Of a DNA stretch of 64,000 nt, positions 1 to 9,568 are shown piece after piece. The notes under the pieces are model-generated. The model saw only the letters and a program-made list of their open reading frames with translations, did not search any database and was not told the DNA's origin. The first letter of the stretch is position 1. Every line of letters begins with the position of its first letter. The DNA is from Halothiobacillus sp. (lineage in GTDB: Bacteria; Pseudomonadota; Gammaproteobacteria; Halothiobacillales; Halothiobacillaceae): positions 496,001 to 560,000 of the forward strand of contig JADQCE010000002.1 in assembly GCA_016278265.1 (NCBI GenBank), in the 5' to 3' direction. The translations under genes and the position numbers were made by a program.

Positions 1-369
1 CTCGAGGACGATCCGTTGTCCAACTGGGCCGCCGATAACCCGAAGGGCACTATCGTCAAGGGCACGCTGCGTGAAGTCGACGCCCGCGGCGCCGTGGTCG
101 AATTGGCCGAAGGTATCGAAGGCTACATCCGTGCCTCCGACATCGCTCGCGAGCGTATTGACGACGCCCGCACCGTCCTGAAGGAAGGTGAGGAAGTCGA
201 GGCCAAGTTCATGGGGATCGATCGCAAGAACCGCATGATCAGCCTGTCGATCCGCGCCAAGGATCACGCCGAGGAAGCCGAGGCGATGGACGAGCTGAGC
301 AAGGCGCCGAGCACCTCGTCGCCGACCCTGGGTGACCTGCTCAAGGAACAGCTCGGCCGCTCCGAGTAA
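1..369 (+). CDS. rpsA: 30S ribosomal protein S1, C-terminal end (partial)
   Basis: The window opens inside this gene: the frame is open from base 1 and stops with TAA at 367-369. The 122 visible residues hold the last S1 (OB-fold) repeat, with the characteristic run GTIVKGTLREVDARGAVVEL and, further on, ASDIARERIDDA and FMGIDRKNRMISLSIRAKD. The end, DLLKEQLGRSE, resembles the usual S1 tail. S1 binds mRNA on the 30S subunit and helps start translation of structured messages. It lies directly before ihfB, the usual gammaproteobacterial order. The 5' part lies outside the window. Confidence 0.94.
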   Translation, partial: LEDDPLSNWAADNPKGTIVKGTLREVDARGAVVELAEGIEGYIRASDIARERIDDARTVLKEGEEVEAKFMGIDRKNRMISLSIRAKDHAEEAEAMDELSKAPSTSSPTLGDLLKEQLGRSE

Positions 370-387
370 CTCGGAACCGTCGTGTCC

Positions 388-420
388 GAAAAACGCCATC
401 CTTCGTGATGGCGTTTTTTA
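388..420 (+). terminator. Rho-independent terminator after rpsA
   Basis: A 9-bp perfect stem, AACGCCATC (392-400) with GATGGCGTT (407-415), loop CTTCGT, preceded by A residues and followed by a T run (TTTTTT). It begins about 20 bases after the rpsA stop codon. Confidence 0.87.
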
Positions 421-573
421 TGGTTATCCCGCAAGCGCCGGCATCAGTGGTCGAACCACGACCCTAGAGGCGAGCGGATACCCACGAATTGCCATGGAAT
501 CCCCTGACTTTCTGGGGCTTCCGCCCAACATTAGCTGTGCGCCCTTTTGGGCGCGGCAACGGGAGTTTGACCG

Positions 574-870
574 ATGACCAAGTCGGAGCTGATCGAACGG
601 CTGGCCGATCGCCAGCAGTACCTGCCCATGCGCGATATCGAGACCTCGGTTCGCCTGATGCTCGACGAGATGATGGATGCGTTGAGTACCGGTGACCGGA
701 TCGAGATCCGCGGTTTTGGCAGCTTCTCGCTTAATTACCGCCGTCCGCGCTTGGGTCGCAACCCCAAGACCGGCGAGACCGTATCGCTGGGGGCAAAGTA
801 CGTGCCGCACTTCAAGCCGGGCAAGGAATTGCGTGAGCGTGTCAACGCGGCCGTGAAGCAGGGGGACTGA
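574..870 (+). CDS. ihfB: Integration host factor subunit beta
   Basis: 98 residues, the normal length for IHF-beta, starting [14 protein letters not shown]. The DNA-binding arm signature is present: [14 protein letters not shown] followed by [10 protein letters not shown] and the [12 protein letters not shown] tail. IHF is an alpha/beta heterodimer that bends DNA sharply at specific sites and acts in recombination, replication and sigma54 promoters. The order rpsA-ihfB is conserved. The start ATG has a GGGAG-type ribosome binding site in the preceding bases. It lies 2 bp upstream of pyrF, so the two are probably cotranscribed; lapA-lapB, which often sit in between, are absent here. Confidence 0.96.
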   Translation: MTKSELIERLADRQQYLPMRDIETSVRLMLDEMMDALSTGDRIEIRGFGSFSLNYRRPRLGRNPKTGETVSLGAKYVPHFKPGKELRERVNAAVKQGD

Positions 871-872
871 GT

Positions 873-1577
873 GTGGCTCGGCACCGCTCCCAGCCATGTA
901 TCTACGTGGCGCTGGATGCCGCGAACGAGAGTCGGGTGCGGGAATTGCTCGCCGCTCTCGACCCGTCACTCTGCGGGATCAAGATCGGCAAGGAAGCCTT
1001 CACGGTACTCGGGCCGAGGGCAGTCGAATGGGCTCGTCAGCTCGGCTTTCCGGTCTTTCTTGACCTGAAGTTTCACGATATCCCCAACACGGTGGCCCAG
1101 GCTTGTCGGGCGGCGTCTGATCTGGACGTCGCCTTGGTGAACGTCCATGCCAGTGGGGGACGGCGGATGCTCGAGGCCGCCCGAGAGGCGATCGGTGCGT
1201 CTGAAAACGCGCCTGCCCTGATTGCCGTGACGGTGCTGACCTCGATGGAGGATGCCGACTTGGCCGAGGTCGGCGTGACCGACGGTGCGGAAATTCAGGT
1301 TGGTCGGCTTGCCCGACTGACTGCCGAGGCCGGGCTCGACGGGGTGGTGTGCTCGGCCCGAGAAGCGGCGTCCATGCGAGCGATCTTTCCGGGCGAGGAC
1401 GGGCTGGTGGTCACGCCGGGGGTGCGCCCAGCGGGTAGCGCCCGCGACGACCAGCGCCGCGTCGTTACGCCCACCGAGGCGCTTGCAAACGGCGCGACTA
1501 GCCTCGTTATCGGTCGGCCGATTACGGCAGCGGCAGATCCGGGTCGGGCGCTGGAGACGATTGTCGCCGGGCTCTGA
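873..1577 (+). CDS. pyrF: Orotidine 5'-phosphate decarboxylase
   Basis: 234 residues, normal for bacterial PyrF. It converts OMP to UMP, the last step of de novo pyrimidine synthesis. The catalytic motif [12 protein letters not shown] is at residues 63-74 (Asp64, Lys66, Asp69), with the N-terminal VALDAANE and the phosphate-binding end VTPGVRP and LVIGRPIT also clear. The start is GTG at 873, which begins just after the ihfB stop; a GTG at 871 is in another frame. Translation coupling to ihfB is likely. A strong hairpin follows at 1611. Confidence 0.97.
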   Translation: MARHRSQPCIYVALDAANESRVRELLAALDPSLCGIKIGKEAFTVLGPRAVEWARQLGFPVFLDLKFHDIPNTVAQACRAASDLDVALVNVHASGGRRMLEAAREAIGASENAPALIAVTVLTSMEDADLAEVGVTDGAEIQVGRLARLTAEAGLDGVVCSAREAASMRAIFPGEDGLVVTPGVRPAGSARDDQRRVVTPTEALANGATSLVIGRPITAAADPGRALETIVAGL

Positions 1578-1610
1578 CCCGAGTATCGCTCGCATGATGC
1601 CAATACCAGG

Positions 1611-1644
1611 AACGCCCGTGTCGATTTGCGACACGGGCGTTTTC
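1611..1644 (+). terminator. Terminator after pyrF (possibly bidirectional)
   Basis: A 13-bp perfect stem, AACGCCCGTGTCG with its complement CGACACGGGCGTT, loop ATTTG, then TTT. It lies between the converging pyrF and mltF genes and could serve both strands. Confidence 0.85.
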
Positions 1645-1688
1645 CATGGTGGAGTTTTTTTCATCGCCATCCCTGGCGAAGGCGGGGC

Positions 1689-3158
1689 TTACTGCCGTTC
1701 GGTGAGCAGATTCTTGCGGGTGGCCACCCAGATCATCAGGTCGTGGAAGGCGCGAATGTTCTCGACGTAGTTGACGGTCTCGTCGCCGTGGGCGTAGCCA
1801 TATCGCATGTCCCGGTAGATTGCCGGATCGGAGAGCTGGGGAAGGCGTTCGCGGACATCTGCCCACTGAGTGGGGTCACCGCCTTGTTGGCTCGTCAGTT
1901 CGAGCGCATCGCGCAGATGGCCGATGCCGACGTTGTAGGCGGCCAGCGCCAGATAGGTTCGATCGGGTTCGGTCGCCTGTTCGGGGACGAGCTCACGCAG
2001 TTGGGCGATGTATTTTGCCCCGCTCATGATATTGGCGGTGGGGTCGGCGGGATTGGTCAGGCCGAGATCGCGTGCCGTAGGCAGGACGATCTGCATCAGC
2101 CCATAGGCGCCCTGGTGTGAAACGGCATCCGGTTGCCATTTCGATTCCTGGTAGCCCACCGATGCCAGCAGCCGCCAATCGATCTCGTAGCGCTCGCCGG
2201 CCCGGCGAAAGGTGGCCAGATAGGGACGGGCGTGCGTTTCCAGATCCTGGAGGAATCGTCGCGAGAGCGACTCGTCGAGCCGTTCAAACTGGGCGTAATG
2301 GCGGTCGACCAGCATCTTGAGCTGCTGGTTGCTGCGGGCCTCGGCGAAGAAACGACGCGCGACCTGGTGCAGTGAGTCGTCCGCCTGGCGCGAGAATGCC
2401 CAGGCCAGGGCCACCGGAGGGCCGACGATCGGCCCGATCGCGACCTCGTCGGAGAGCTTGTGCGCCAACAGGGCGATATGCGACAGGGCCAACGCGTAGT
2501 CGATGTCGCCGTGCCGAATGCCCTCTAGGATCGCGAGCTTGTCCTGCGCCTCCACCACGTTTAGGCGAACGGTGTCGTTCTGGGCGGCGACGCGTTCGAG
2601 CCAGAACCGGCTCGCCGACCCGGTCGGCAGTGCAATGGTCGCGCCGTCGATGGCGGCAAGATCGGTAGGGGTGGGTTGGTCGGTGGCATGGATGAGCTTG
2701 CGACTGACCGAGAGGTAGGGCGGCCCGAAACGAAAGCGCTGCAGGCGGGCCGGGTCGATAGCCAGCCCCGCCGCAGCGAGATCGACCCGATTGTCGGCGA
2801 CGGCCTCGTAGGCGGCCTCGATGGTCGGTACCACCACGTATTCCACCTCGACGCCGAGGCGCTCGGCAAATCGGCCCGTCAGGTCGTACTCGAGCCCCTG
2901 GGGTCGGTAACTGTCGGGGATGTACAGGGTCGGTTCGATCAGGGTGGCGACCCGAAGCACACCGCGATCACGCACCTGTTCCAGCTGCGGGCTGCGCTTG
3001 AAGCTCTCGGCGACATCGATGGCGGCCAGTCGGGCGGGGTGCTCGGCGGGCGTCCAAGTCTGGATCCACCAGGCCAATGGGGCGGCAAACAGGGCGCCCA
3101 CGCCGATCAGCGGGATCAGCCAACGGCCGATCCCGCGTTGCCGCGGGGGCCTCGTCAA
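1689..3158 (-). CDS. mltF: Membrane-bound lytic murein transglycosylase F
   Basis: 489 residues (E. coli MltF is a little longer). An N-terminal hydrophobic segment (about residues 12-31) is followed by a periplasmic solute-binding-protein-type domain (about 50-280: [22 protein letters not shown]) and then a lysozyme-like SLT domain with the catalytic Glu in [11 protein letters not shown], plus GAYGLMQI and [10 protein letters not shown]. It cleaves peptidoglycan to 1,6-anhydromuropeptides at the cell envelope. Its ATG overlaps the ubiE stop in an ATGA, so the genes are cotranscribed. In many relatives ubiE is followed by ubiJ-ubiB instead; neither is present here. Confidence 0.93.
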   Translation of the reverse strand: MTRPPRQRGIGRWLIPLIGVGALFAAPLAWWIQTWTPAEHPARLAAIDVAESFKRSPQLEQVRDRGVLRVATLIEPTLYIPDSYRPQGLEYDLTGRFAERLGVEVEYVVVPTIEAAYEAVADNRVDLAAAGLAIDPARLQRFRFGPPYLSVSRKLIHATDQPTPTDLAAIDGATIALPTGSASRFWLERVAAQNDTVRLNVVEAQDKLAILEGIRHGDIDYALALSHIALLAHKLSDEVAIGPIVGPPVALAWAFSRQADDSLHQVARRFFAEARSNQQLKMLVDRHYAQFERLDESLSRRFLQDLETHARPYLATFRRAGERYEIDWRLLASVGYQESKWQPDAVSHQGAYGLMQIVLPTARDLGLTNPADPTANIMSGAKYIAQLRELVPEQATEPDRTYLALAAYNVGIGHLRDALELTSQQGGDPTQWADVRERLPQLSDPAIYRDMRYGYAHGDETVNYVENIRAFHDLMIWVATRKNLLTERQ

Positions 3159-3898
3159 AACGTGAAGCCCACGTGGATGGCGACCACGCCGAAGGTGAGG
3201 TTGTGCACGTCGACGTGATCGAAACCGTTGTCGAGCATCATGCGCTCGAGCGTCTCCTGGTCGGGGTGCATGCGGATCGACTCGGCCAGGTAGCGATAGC
3301 TGTCGGCGTCATTGGCCAGCAGCTTGCCCATCACCGGCAGGGCGGAGAAGGAGTAGGCATCGTAGATCCGCCCGACCAGCGGGTTGGTCGGTTTGGAGAA
3401 CTCCAGGATCACGACGCGACCGCCGGGCTTGACCACCCGGGCCATTTCGGCCAGCGCGCGGGCCTTGTCGGTGACGTTGCGCAGGCCAAAGCCGATGGTC
3501 ACGCAGTCGAAGCGATTGCTTTCGAACGGCAGGTCTTCGGCGTTGGCCAAGCTGTACTCGACATTGTTGAAGAGGCCTTGTTCGTCGAGCTTTTCGCGCC
3601 CGATCGAGAGCATGCTGGCATTGATGTCGGAAAGTACGACCAGTCCCGTGTCACCGACGATGCGCGCCATGCGCGCGGCCAGATCGCCGGTGCCCGACGC
3701 CAGGTCCAGGGCCTGGCCGCCGCGCCTGAGGCCGGTGTATTCCAGCGCCACGCGTTTCCACAGCCGATGGATACCCAACGACATCGCATCGTTCATCAGG
3801 TCGTAGCGTCCGGCCACCGAGTCGAAGACCGAACCCACCAGCCGGGACTTCTCCTCGCGCGGGACTTCCCGGTAGCCAAAGTGCGTCTTCTCGGTCAT
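3155..3898 (-). CDS. ubiE: Bifunctional demethylmenaquinone / 2-octaprenyl benzoquinol methyltransferase
   Basis: 247 residues, close to E. coli UbiE. It carries out the C-methylation step of ubiquinone and menaquinone synthesis using SAM. Family signatures are visible: [18 protein letters not shown] near the N-terminus, the SAM-binding [30 protein letters not shown], and [13 protein letters not shown]. The stop overlaps the mltF start by 4 bp, and the DUF971 gene lies 36 bp upstream, so it sits in a long minus-strand unit running from hslV. Confidence 0.97.
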   Translation of the reverse strand: MTEKTHFGYREVPREEKSRLVGSVFDSVAGRYDLMNDAMSLGIHRLWKRVALEYTGLRRGGQALDLASGTGDLAARMARIVGDTGLVVLSDINASMLSIGREKLDEQGLFNNVEYSLANAEDLPFESNRFDCVTIGFGLRNVTDKARALAEMARVVKPGGRVVILEFSKPTNPLVGRIYDAYSFSALPVMGKLLANDADSYRYLAESIRMHPDQETLERMMLDNGFDHVDVHNLTFGVVAIHVGFTF

Positions 3899-3934
3899 GG
3901 TCGGTTCTCTCGTCAGGGATGCGGGGTCGACCGC

Positions 3935-4393
3935 TCAGTCGCGCGTCGATGACCCCGATGAATCGTCGGCCTGGGTTGCCGTGCTGGTTGACGATAATAC
4001 ATCGTAAGGGGCGGCCGGTTCGGCACCCTCGGGGTCGCGCTCGACGCCCGCGAAAGACAGGCGCTCGAGGTAGTAGTTCCAGTGCTCGTCGCGTCGGTCG
4101 CCCAGTTCGCGCAGTAGCCCCCAGTCGTACAGGCCGCTGTCGTGGCCGTCGTCGAACACGAGTTTGACCGCGTAGCGACCCACCGGTTGCACGTCGAGGA
4201 TCTTCACCCGCTCCTTGCCCAGCACCAGCATCATCTCGCCCCCGCCGTGGCCGCGCACCTCGGCCGAGGGGCTGAACACGCGCAGGTACTCGGCGGCGAG
4301 ATCGAAGGCCGCCCCGTCCGGGAAGACGAGGCTCAGCGAGCGGCGGTCCTTGGCCAGGCGAATCTGCCGCGGCGCGGGTTGGTTGGTTGCCAT
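3935..4393 (-). CDS. DUF971 domain protein (gamma-butyrobetaine hydroxylase-like N-terminal fold)
   Basis: 152 residues. The core, with FPDGAAFDLAAEYLRVFSPSAE and then VGRYAVKLVFDDGHDSGLYDW, is the DUF971 signature: a small zinc-finger-like beta domain also found at the N-terminus of gamma-butyrobetaine hydroxylase. Here it stands alone. No catalytic domain follows; the C-terminal 30 residues are Ser/Thr/Asp-rich and look disordered. It lies between hslU and ubiE, a neighbourhood commonly seen for this family in gammaproteobacteria. Function unknown; a role in Fe-S or quinone biology has been suggested for the family but nothing here tests that. Confidence 0.85.
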   Translation of the reverse strand: MATNQPAPRQIRLAKDRRSLSLVFPDGAAFDLAAEYLRVFSPSAEVRGHGGGEMMLVLGKERVKILDVQPVGRYAVKLVFDDGHDSGLYDWGLLRELGDRRDEHWNYYLERLSFAGVERDPEGAEPAAPYDVLSSTSTATQADDSSGSSTRD

Positions 4394-4412
4394 GCGATAC
4401 CTCGTTGTTCCC

Positions 4413-5744
4413 TTACAGGATGTAGCGACTGAGGTCTTCGTCGCGGGCCAGTTCGCCCAGGCGTTCCTCGACGAAATCGGCGTCGAGCGAGAGCGTCTGG
4501 TGCTCCCCGCTCGCCTCGAAGCTCAGTTCCTCGAGCAGGTGCTCCATCACCGTGTGCAGACGGCGGGCGCCGATGTTCTCGGTCCGATGGTTCACCTCGT
4601 AGGCGATCTCGGCAATGCGCCGTATCGCATCGTCGCTGAACTCGATGGTCAACCCGTCGGCGGCCAGCAGGGCGATGTGCTGGCGCGTGAGTGCCGCATC
4701 CGGCTCGGTGAGGATGCGGACGAAGTCGTCGCTGGTCAGGGCCTCGAGCTCGACCCGGATCGGCAGGCGCCCCTGCAACTCGGGGATCAGGTCTGATGGG
4801 CTGGAGACGTGGAAGGCCCCCGAGGCGATGAACAGGATGTGATCGGTGCGCACCATGCCCACCTTGGTGTTGACGGTCGAGCCCTCGATCAGCGGCAGCA
4901 TGTCGCGTTGCACCCCTTCGCGCGAGACCTCGCCGCCGCCCTGTTCGGCACGCTTGGCGACCTTGTCGATCTCGTCGATGAACACGATGCCGTTCTGCTC
5001 GACACGGTCGGCGGCCTCGGCACGGATCTCTTCCTCGTTGACCAGATTCGCGGCCTCCTCGTCGGTCAGCGCCGAAAGGGCTTCAGCAACGGTCATGCGC
5101 CGGGTCTGGGTCTTGTCCTGGCCCATGTTCTGGAACACCGAGCGCAACTGGCTGGCCATTTCCTCCATGCCCGGCGGGGTCATTACGTCGATGCCGGCCG
5201 GGGCCTGGCGCAGTTCGATCTCCACCTCGCGGTCGTCCATCTCGCCCCGGCGGATCTTATCGCGAAACTTCTCTCGGGTGTTGCGATAGGCCTCCTGGCC
5301 GTGGCTGTCGTCGTTCTGCCACGGGTCGCGCGGGGCGGGAAGCAGGGCGTCGAGCACGCGGTCTTCTGCAGCCACCTTGGCGCGATCCCTCACCTCGACC
5401 ATGGCCTCCTGGCGCACCATCTTCAGTGCGTATTCGGCCAGGTCGCGGATCATCGATTCGACGTCACGACCGACATAGCCCACCTCGGTGAACTTGGTCG
5501 CCTCGATCTTGAGGAAAGGCGCGTTTGCGAGCTTGGCCAGCCGGCGAGCAATCTCGGTCTTGCCCACGCCGGTCGGGCCGATCATCAGGATGTTCTTGGG
5601 CGTGATCTCGCTCTTCAGGGGCTCGTCGACCTGCTGGCGACGCCAGCGATTGCGCAGGGCGATGGCGACCGCCTTCTTGGCGGCCTGTTGGCCGACGATA
5701 TGCTTGTCGAGTTCCGAGACGATCTGTGCGGGTGTCAGGTTCAT
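4413..5744 (-). CDS. hslU: HslUV protease ATPase subunit HslU
   Basis: 443 residues, matching E. coli HslU. This AAA+ hexamer unfolds substrates and feeds them to HslV. Visible: the N-terminal [18 protein letters not shown], Walker [16 protein letters not shown], the pore-loop region [16 protein letters not shown], Walker [15 protein letters not shown], the sensor region [14 protein letters not shown], and the extreme C-terminus LSRYIL that docks into HslV. The start overlaps the hslV stop by one base, which indicates translational coupling. Confidence 0.97.
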   Translation of the reverse strand: MNLTPAQIVSELDKHIVGQQAAKKAVAIALRNRWRRQQVDEPLKSEITPKNILMIGPTGVGKTEIARRLAKLANAPFLKIEATKFTEVGYVGRDVESMIRDLAEYALKMVRQEAMVEVRDRAKVAAEDRVLDALLPAPRDPWQNDDSHGQEAYRNTREKFRDKIRRGEMDDREVEIELRQAPAGIDVMTPPGMEEMASQLRSVFQNMGQDKTQTRRMTVAEALSALTDEEAANLVNEEEIRAEAADRVEQNGIVFIDEIDKVAKRAEQGGGEVSREGVQRDMLPLIEGSTVNTKVGMVRTDHILFIASGAFHVSSPSDLIPELQGRLPIRVELEALTSDDFVRILTEPDAALTRQHIALLAADGLTIEFSDDAIRRIAEIAYEVNHRTENIGARRLHTVMEHLLEELSFEASGEHQTLSLDADFVEERLGELARDEDLSRYIL

Positions 5745-6292
5745 CAGTCGAGTTCTTCGATGGTGAGCTTGTGATTGGTGTAGATGCAGATATCGCCGGC
5801 AATGTGCAGGGCGGTTTCCACCGTCTCCCGGGCGGAAAGATCCGAGTGGCGCATCAGCGCGGTGGCGGCCGACTGGGCATAGGCACCGCCCGAGCCGATG
5901 GCGATCAGCGCATCTTCCGGTTCGATCACGTCGCCGTTGCCGCTAATGGTGAGCATCGCATTGCGATCGGCGACCACCAGCATGGCCTCCAATTTCCGCA
6001 TCATGCGGTCGGTGCGCCAGTCCTTGGCCAGTTCCACGGCCGAGCGCAGCAGGTTACCGCTGTATTTCTCCAGCTTCGCCTCGAAACGCTCGAACAGCGT
6101 GAAGGCATCGGCGGTCGCGCCGGCAAACCCGGCGATCACCTTGCCGTCGTAGAGCGTGCGCACCTTGCGCGCATTGCCCTTGACCACGGTATGGCCGAGC
6201 GTGACCTGGCCATCGCCGCCGATGACGGTATGGCCGTTCTTGCGCAGGCAAAGGATGGTGGTGCCGTAAAGGGTTTCTTCGTGGTGAGCCAT
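5744..6292 (-). CDS. hslV: HslUV protease peptidase subunit HslV
   Basis: 182 residues. It is the proteasome-beta-like dodecameric peptidase. Its N-terminal nucleophile Thr is in [20 protein letters not shown]; alignment to the usual TTI(V/L) start puts the catalytic Thr at residue 11, so about ten residues must be removed before the enzyme is active. E. coli HslV needs removal of Met only. The core contains [19 protein letters not shown] and [13 protein letters not shown]. It overlaps hslU by one base and lies 79 bp from xerC. Confidence 0.96.
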   Translation of the reverse strand: MAHHEETLYGTTILCLRKNGHTVIGGDGQVTLGHTVVKGNARKVRTLYDGKVIAGFAGATADAFTLFERFEAKLEKYSGNLLRSAVELAKDWRTDRMMRKLEAMLVVADRNAMLTISGNGDVIEPEDALIAIGSGGAYAQSAATALMRHSDLSARETVETALHIAGDICIYTNHKLTIEELD

Positions 6293-6371
6293 GGAAGCGA
6301 TCGGATCCGGTTGATGGGTGGGCCGATGGGGCGATCTGAAGGGGAGACAGTGTAGGCGATCGATGGGCTTT

Positions 6372-7373
6372 TCAACCCGGCTCGTCGTCGCCCTTGGTGT
6401 CGCCCTCGGTTTTGTCCGGCTGGCGCATGGCGCGAGGATGTGCGCGTTCGTAGACGCCCATCAGGTGCTGGAAATCGAGGTGGGTATAGATCTGGGTGGT
6501 CGAGAGGCTCTCGTGACCCAGCATCTCCTGGACGGCGCGCAGGTCGCCCGAGGATTCGAGTACGTGCGTGGCGAAGGCGTGACGCAACTGGTGCGGATGT
6601 AATGGCGCCTCGAGCCCGGCCTGACGCGAGGCGAGGTTTAGGCGCAGTTGCACGGAGCGGGCCGACAGCCGTCGGCCGCGATCGTTGATGAACACGGCCG
6701 TGGTGCCGGTCCGATCCCATTCGCGGCGGGCGGCGAGCCAGTGCTGCATCGCGGTACGGGCCTGGCGGCCGACGGGCACGATGCGGGTCTTGTCGCGTTT
6801 GCCGGTGACCCGTGCCTGACCAGCGGCCAGATCGAGATCGGTCAGGTCGAGGCCCACCACTTCGGCCAGTCGCAGGCCGCTGCCGTAGAGCCACTCGAAC
6901 AGGCAGCGATCCCGCAAGGCGCGTATTTCCCTGGTGCGTTGCTGCGCCGGGGTTTTCTGTGTTTTCTCTGAAGCGTCGGTCGACGCGCTCGGGCCGTCGA
7001 GCAGGCGGGTCAGCGTCTCGACATCCGGGGCGTCGGGTAACCGCTTCGGGGCTTTCGGCGCCTTGAGCAACAGCGGGTCGGCCGGGCAATCGAGGCCAAG
7101 GCGTTGCCAGAATCCCAGTAGGCGCTTGACCGCGCTGACGTGGCGGGCGATCGAGCGCGGTGATTGGCCGGCGCGGGCCAGCTCGGCGAGAAAGCGACGC
7201 AGCGATCGATCGTCGATCGCGTCACTCGACTCGATGCCGATGTTGTTGAGGTGGTCGACCAGCCGCGACCACGAGGCCTGATAGGCCTTGCGGGTGAGCG
7301 GGTTGAGTCGGTGATCGGCGTCCAGTGCCTCGGTCGCCCGGTCGAAGGCCGTTTTCAGCGGGGCGGCTGGCAC
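6372..7373 (-). CDS. xerC: Tyrosine recombinase XerC
   Basis: 333 residues, longer than the usual ~300. With XerD it resolves chromosome dimers at dif during division. The full catalytic set is visible: Arg168 (YGSGLRLAE), Lys192 (GKRDK), His261/Arg264 (HQLRHAFAT), His287 ([10 protein letters not shown]) and the nucleophile Tyr296 (IYTH). The extra length is a polar linker at about residues 127-148, between the SAM-like N-terminal and catalytic domains. The position after dapF and DUF484 is the classic xerC locus; a XerC assignment over XerD rests on that context. Confidence 0.94.
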   Translation of the reverse strand: MPAAPLKTAFDRATEALDADHRLNPLTRKAYQASWSRLVDHLNNIGIESSDAIDDRSLRRFLAELARAGQSPRSIARHVSAVKRLLGFWQRLGLDCPADPLLLKAPKAPKRLPDAPDVETLTRLLDGPSASTDASEKTQKTPAQQRTREIRALRDRCLFEWLYGSGLRLAEVVGLDLTDLDLAAGQARVTGKRDKTRIVPVGRQARTAMQHWLAARREWDRTGTTAVFINDRGRRLSARSVQLRLNLASRQAGLEAPLHPHQLRHAFATHVLESSGDLRAVQEMLGHESLSTTQIYTHLDFQHLMGVYERAHPRAMRQPDKTEGDTKGDDEPG

Positions 7374-7379
7374 GATCGG

Positions 7380-8081
7380 TCAGTGGCGCTCGTGGTCGCT
7401 CGCGCTCTGCCCGAGAAACGCACCGGCGAGCTCGCCGATCTGTTCGAGAAAGTGCGTGCCCTGGGCGGGATTGAAGCCATCCGGCAGGCGGCGGCCCAGT
7501 GCGATGATGTGCTGTGTGGGGCCGGACTCTCGTGACGGCACGGTGATCAGCGCCACCGAACCGGTCTGCGGCAACGCATCACCGAACAAGGTCTCGCGCA
7601 CCGTGTCGTGGGGGCGGCCGCAGAAGGGGGTGGGGTTGTCCAGCCAGCCGGCAAGCAGCTTGCGGGTCTCGGCATCGAGATCGGCCAGCGGCACGACGCG
7701 GCATGCGTCGATCTCGAAATCGGCCTGCATCTGTTTCTCGAGCGTGGGCGGTGAGCGATCCGTGGTGTTCAGTAGCCCTTCGCAGAAGCGATGCAGCAGA
7801 CGGTCTGCCTCGGCGTTGTCGGCAGCCACCTGATGGAGTTGATCCAAGGCATGGCGATGACCGAGGGCCTGACCGCGCCAGCGCCGCAACTGCCAGTGGT
7901 GCAGGGAGGCCACCGGCTCGGGCGGGCCGGGCAGTTCAATGTGATCGAGGATTTCCGGGTGCTCGAGAAACAGGTCCGGATGGGCGCGCAGATAGGCAAG
8001 TACCGCCTCCGCGCTCGGTGTTTGCTGATTGCCGACCTCGGCGTCCGTATCGGCAAGTTCGAAGGCCACGTTCTCGCTCAT
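7380..8081 (-). CDS. DUF484 family protein (GAF-like)
   Basis: 233 residues. The N-terminal part has AVLAYLRAHPDLFLEHPEIL, the hallmark of DUF484, and the remainder matches the GAF-like fold with TVRETLFGDALPQTGSVALI and the end FLEQIGELAGAFL. It sits between dapF and xerC exactly as in pseudomonads, 6 bp from xerC. The biochemical function of the family is unknown; the fold suggests ligand or signal sensing. Confidence 0.88.
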   Translation of the reverse strand: MSENVAFELADTDAEVGNQQTPSAEAVLAYLRAHPDLFLEHPEILDHIELPGPPEPVASLHHWQLRRWRGQALGHRHALDQLHQVAADNAEADRLLHRFCEGLLNTTDRSPPTLEKQMQADFEIDACRVVPLADLDAETRKLLAGWLDNPTPFCGRPHDTVRETLFGDALPQTGSVALITVPSRESGPTQHIIALGRRLPDGFNPAQGTHFLEQIGELAGAFLGQSASDHERH

Positions 8082-8188
8082 GCGTAATCCCTTGATGGTT
8101 ATTGGCAGCTTGCGCCTCTCCGGGCGCTGATGGCGTTCACCTTACCCCCGCATGCCAGACTCGGCAATGCGGTCGTCATTGAGGTCAA

Positions 8189-9082
8189 TCAGCCGGGGTG
8201 ATCAGCCGGGGTGATCGGAATTTCGCCGTCGAAGACGAAGGTGGCCGGGCCGGTCATGAATAGGGAGTCGCCCTCGCGGCCGGACCACTCGATCGACAAC
8301 GTACCCCCTCGCAGATCGACCCGGCAGGGCGAGTGCAGTCGCCCGGCCTGAATGCCGGCGGCGACGGCCGCACAGGCACCGGTTCCGCAGGCCAAGGTCT
8401 CACCGGCCCCCCGCTCAAATACCCGTAGGCCGATGTGGTCGGGGCGATGCTGCTGGACAAAGCCGACATTTACCCGTCGCGGGAAGGCCGGGTGCGACTC
8501 GAGTGCTGTGCCCACGGCCTCCACCGGGAAGCCCTCGAGATCCTCGACCTGAACCACGGCATGCGGGTTGCCGATCGAGACGGCCTCCAGCGTGACTCGG
8601 TCGAACCCACCGGGCTGTCCGCTGAGCATCAGGGTGTAGGGCGGTTGGCTAGCCGTGATCGGTGGTTTGAACGGAATGGTCTCGGGGGCGAAGCGGGGCC
8701 TGCCCATGTCGACCCGGACGTGGTCGTCGTCGGTCAGGTGCAACACGATCGACCCGCCGGTAGTCTCGACGTGAATCTCGCGCCGGTCGGTCAGTCCGCG
8801 TTCGGAGACGAAGCGTGCAAAGCAGCGTGCGCCATTGCCGCACTGTTCCACCTCGCCGCCATCGGCGTTGAAGATCCGGTAGCGGAAATCGGCTTTCCTG
8901 CCGCTTGGCGGCTCGATCAGCAGCAACTGGTCGAAGCCGATACCGAAGTGACGGTCGGCCCAGCCTTGGATACGCGTCGGAGTCAGCCAGTCGGCGACCG
9001 GGAGGTGGTGAGAGACGGCATCGACCACCATGAAGTCGTTGCCCAGTCCGTGCATCTTGGTGAATGCCAGCCGTTCGCTCAT
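8189..9082 (-). CDS. dapF: Diaminopimelate epimerase
   Basis: 297 residues, slightly longer than E. coli DapF. It interconverts LL- and meso-diaminopimelate for lysine and peptidoglycan synthesis, without a cofactor. The two catalytic cysteines are Cys81 (VEQCGNGARC) and Cys232 (LACGTGAC). The N-terminal KMHGLGNDFMVVDAV is diagnostic. It begins the long minus-strand unit dapF-DUF484-xerC-hslVU, with a 107-bp gap before DUF484 where I see no gene or terminator. Confidence 0.97.
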   Translation of the reverse strand: MSERLAFTKMHGLGNDFMVVDAVSHHLPVADWLTPTRIQGWADRHFGIGFDQLLLIEPPSGRKADFRYRIFNADGGEVEQCGNGARCFARFVSERGLTDRREIHVETTGGSIVLHLTDDDHVRVDMGRPRFAPETIPFKPPITASQPPYTLMLSGQPGGFDRVTLEAVSIGNPHAVVQVEDLEGFPVEAVGTALESHPAFPRRVNVGFVQQHRPDHIGLRVFERGAGETLACGTGACAAVAAGIQAGRLHSPCRVDLRGGTLSIEWSGREGDSLFMTGPATFVFDGEIPITPADHPG

Positions 9083-9142
9083 GTCTGCCCTCTGATCGTG
9101 GGATGGCCGTGTCGATCGGTTTATCCCGGAAGTTTTAACTCG

Positions 9143-9151
9143 ATTCTATCA
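9143..9151 (-). promoter_or_regulatory. Extended -10 element upstream of dapF
   Basis: Read on the minus strand, the bases give TGATAGAAT, an extended -10 (TGn plus TAGAAT), about 60 bp before the dapF start. No good -35 is seen, which is common for extended -10 promoters. Confidence 0.4.
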
Positions 9152-9441
9152 TTGCGCCTGTCGGGATTCGGTGACGCTCGGCGGCCCGGGTGGGGTTTTC
9201 CGGATGCGCCCAAGGTGGTGACTGTAAGGCCGGGGAGGGATTGAGCGCCCACAGACTAGGTGGGTGGAGCGTCGCCCGGGATCCATCCCTGGCTCGGCAT
9301 TTGGGCGTCACGCGAGGAAAAATCCGGTTGTAGTCGTGGGGGAGGTGGTGGGATCCGACGGATGCCTCTGAGGCGCGTTGGGAGACTGCTGCCTTGTGAC
9401 CGGCGTGAGGACGGTTTTGCCGCGGCGCTGGTGGATAAGTC
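9152..9441. other. Non-coding part of the dapF/typA divergent region
   Basis: About 290 bp of the dapF-typA intergenic region without a convincing gene. An open frame at 9260-9553 gives a Gly/Arg-rich and Cys-rich translation with no recognisable family and a frame that runs through the typA promoter. No hairpin followed by a T run is visible. Confidence 0.5.
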
Positions 9442-9470
9442 ACTTACTTTGGCGTCAATCCCTGTACAAT
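9442..9470 (+). promoter_or_regulatory. Probable sigma70 promoter of typA
   Basis: A good -10, TACAAT at 9465-9470, with a weak -35 (ACTTAC or CTTACT, 16-17 bp spacing). The predicted transcript has a leader of about 90 nt, in which GTGCATG is repeated at 9532-9538 and 9546-9552 just before the typA start. Confidence 0.55.
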
Positions 9471-9568
9471 GCGCGTCATTCGAAGCCGGTCATCGATGTG
9501 CTAGAGCGCGTCATGGCCCTCATTTTTTTGTGTGCATGTTCATATGTGCATGATCGACGGAAACCTGA

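Noticed and set aside
9260-9553. 97-codon frame upstream of typA
   Set aside because: Runs over the typA promoter; Gly/Cys-rich composition and no recognisable fold.
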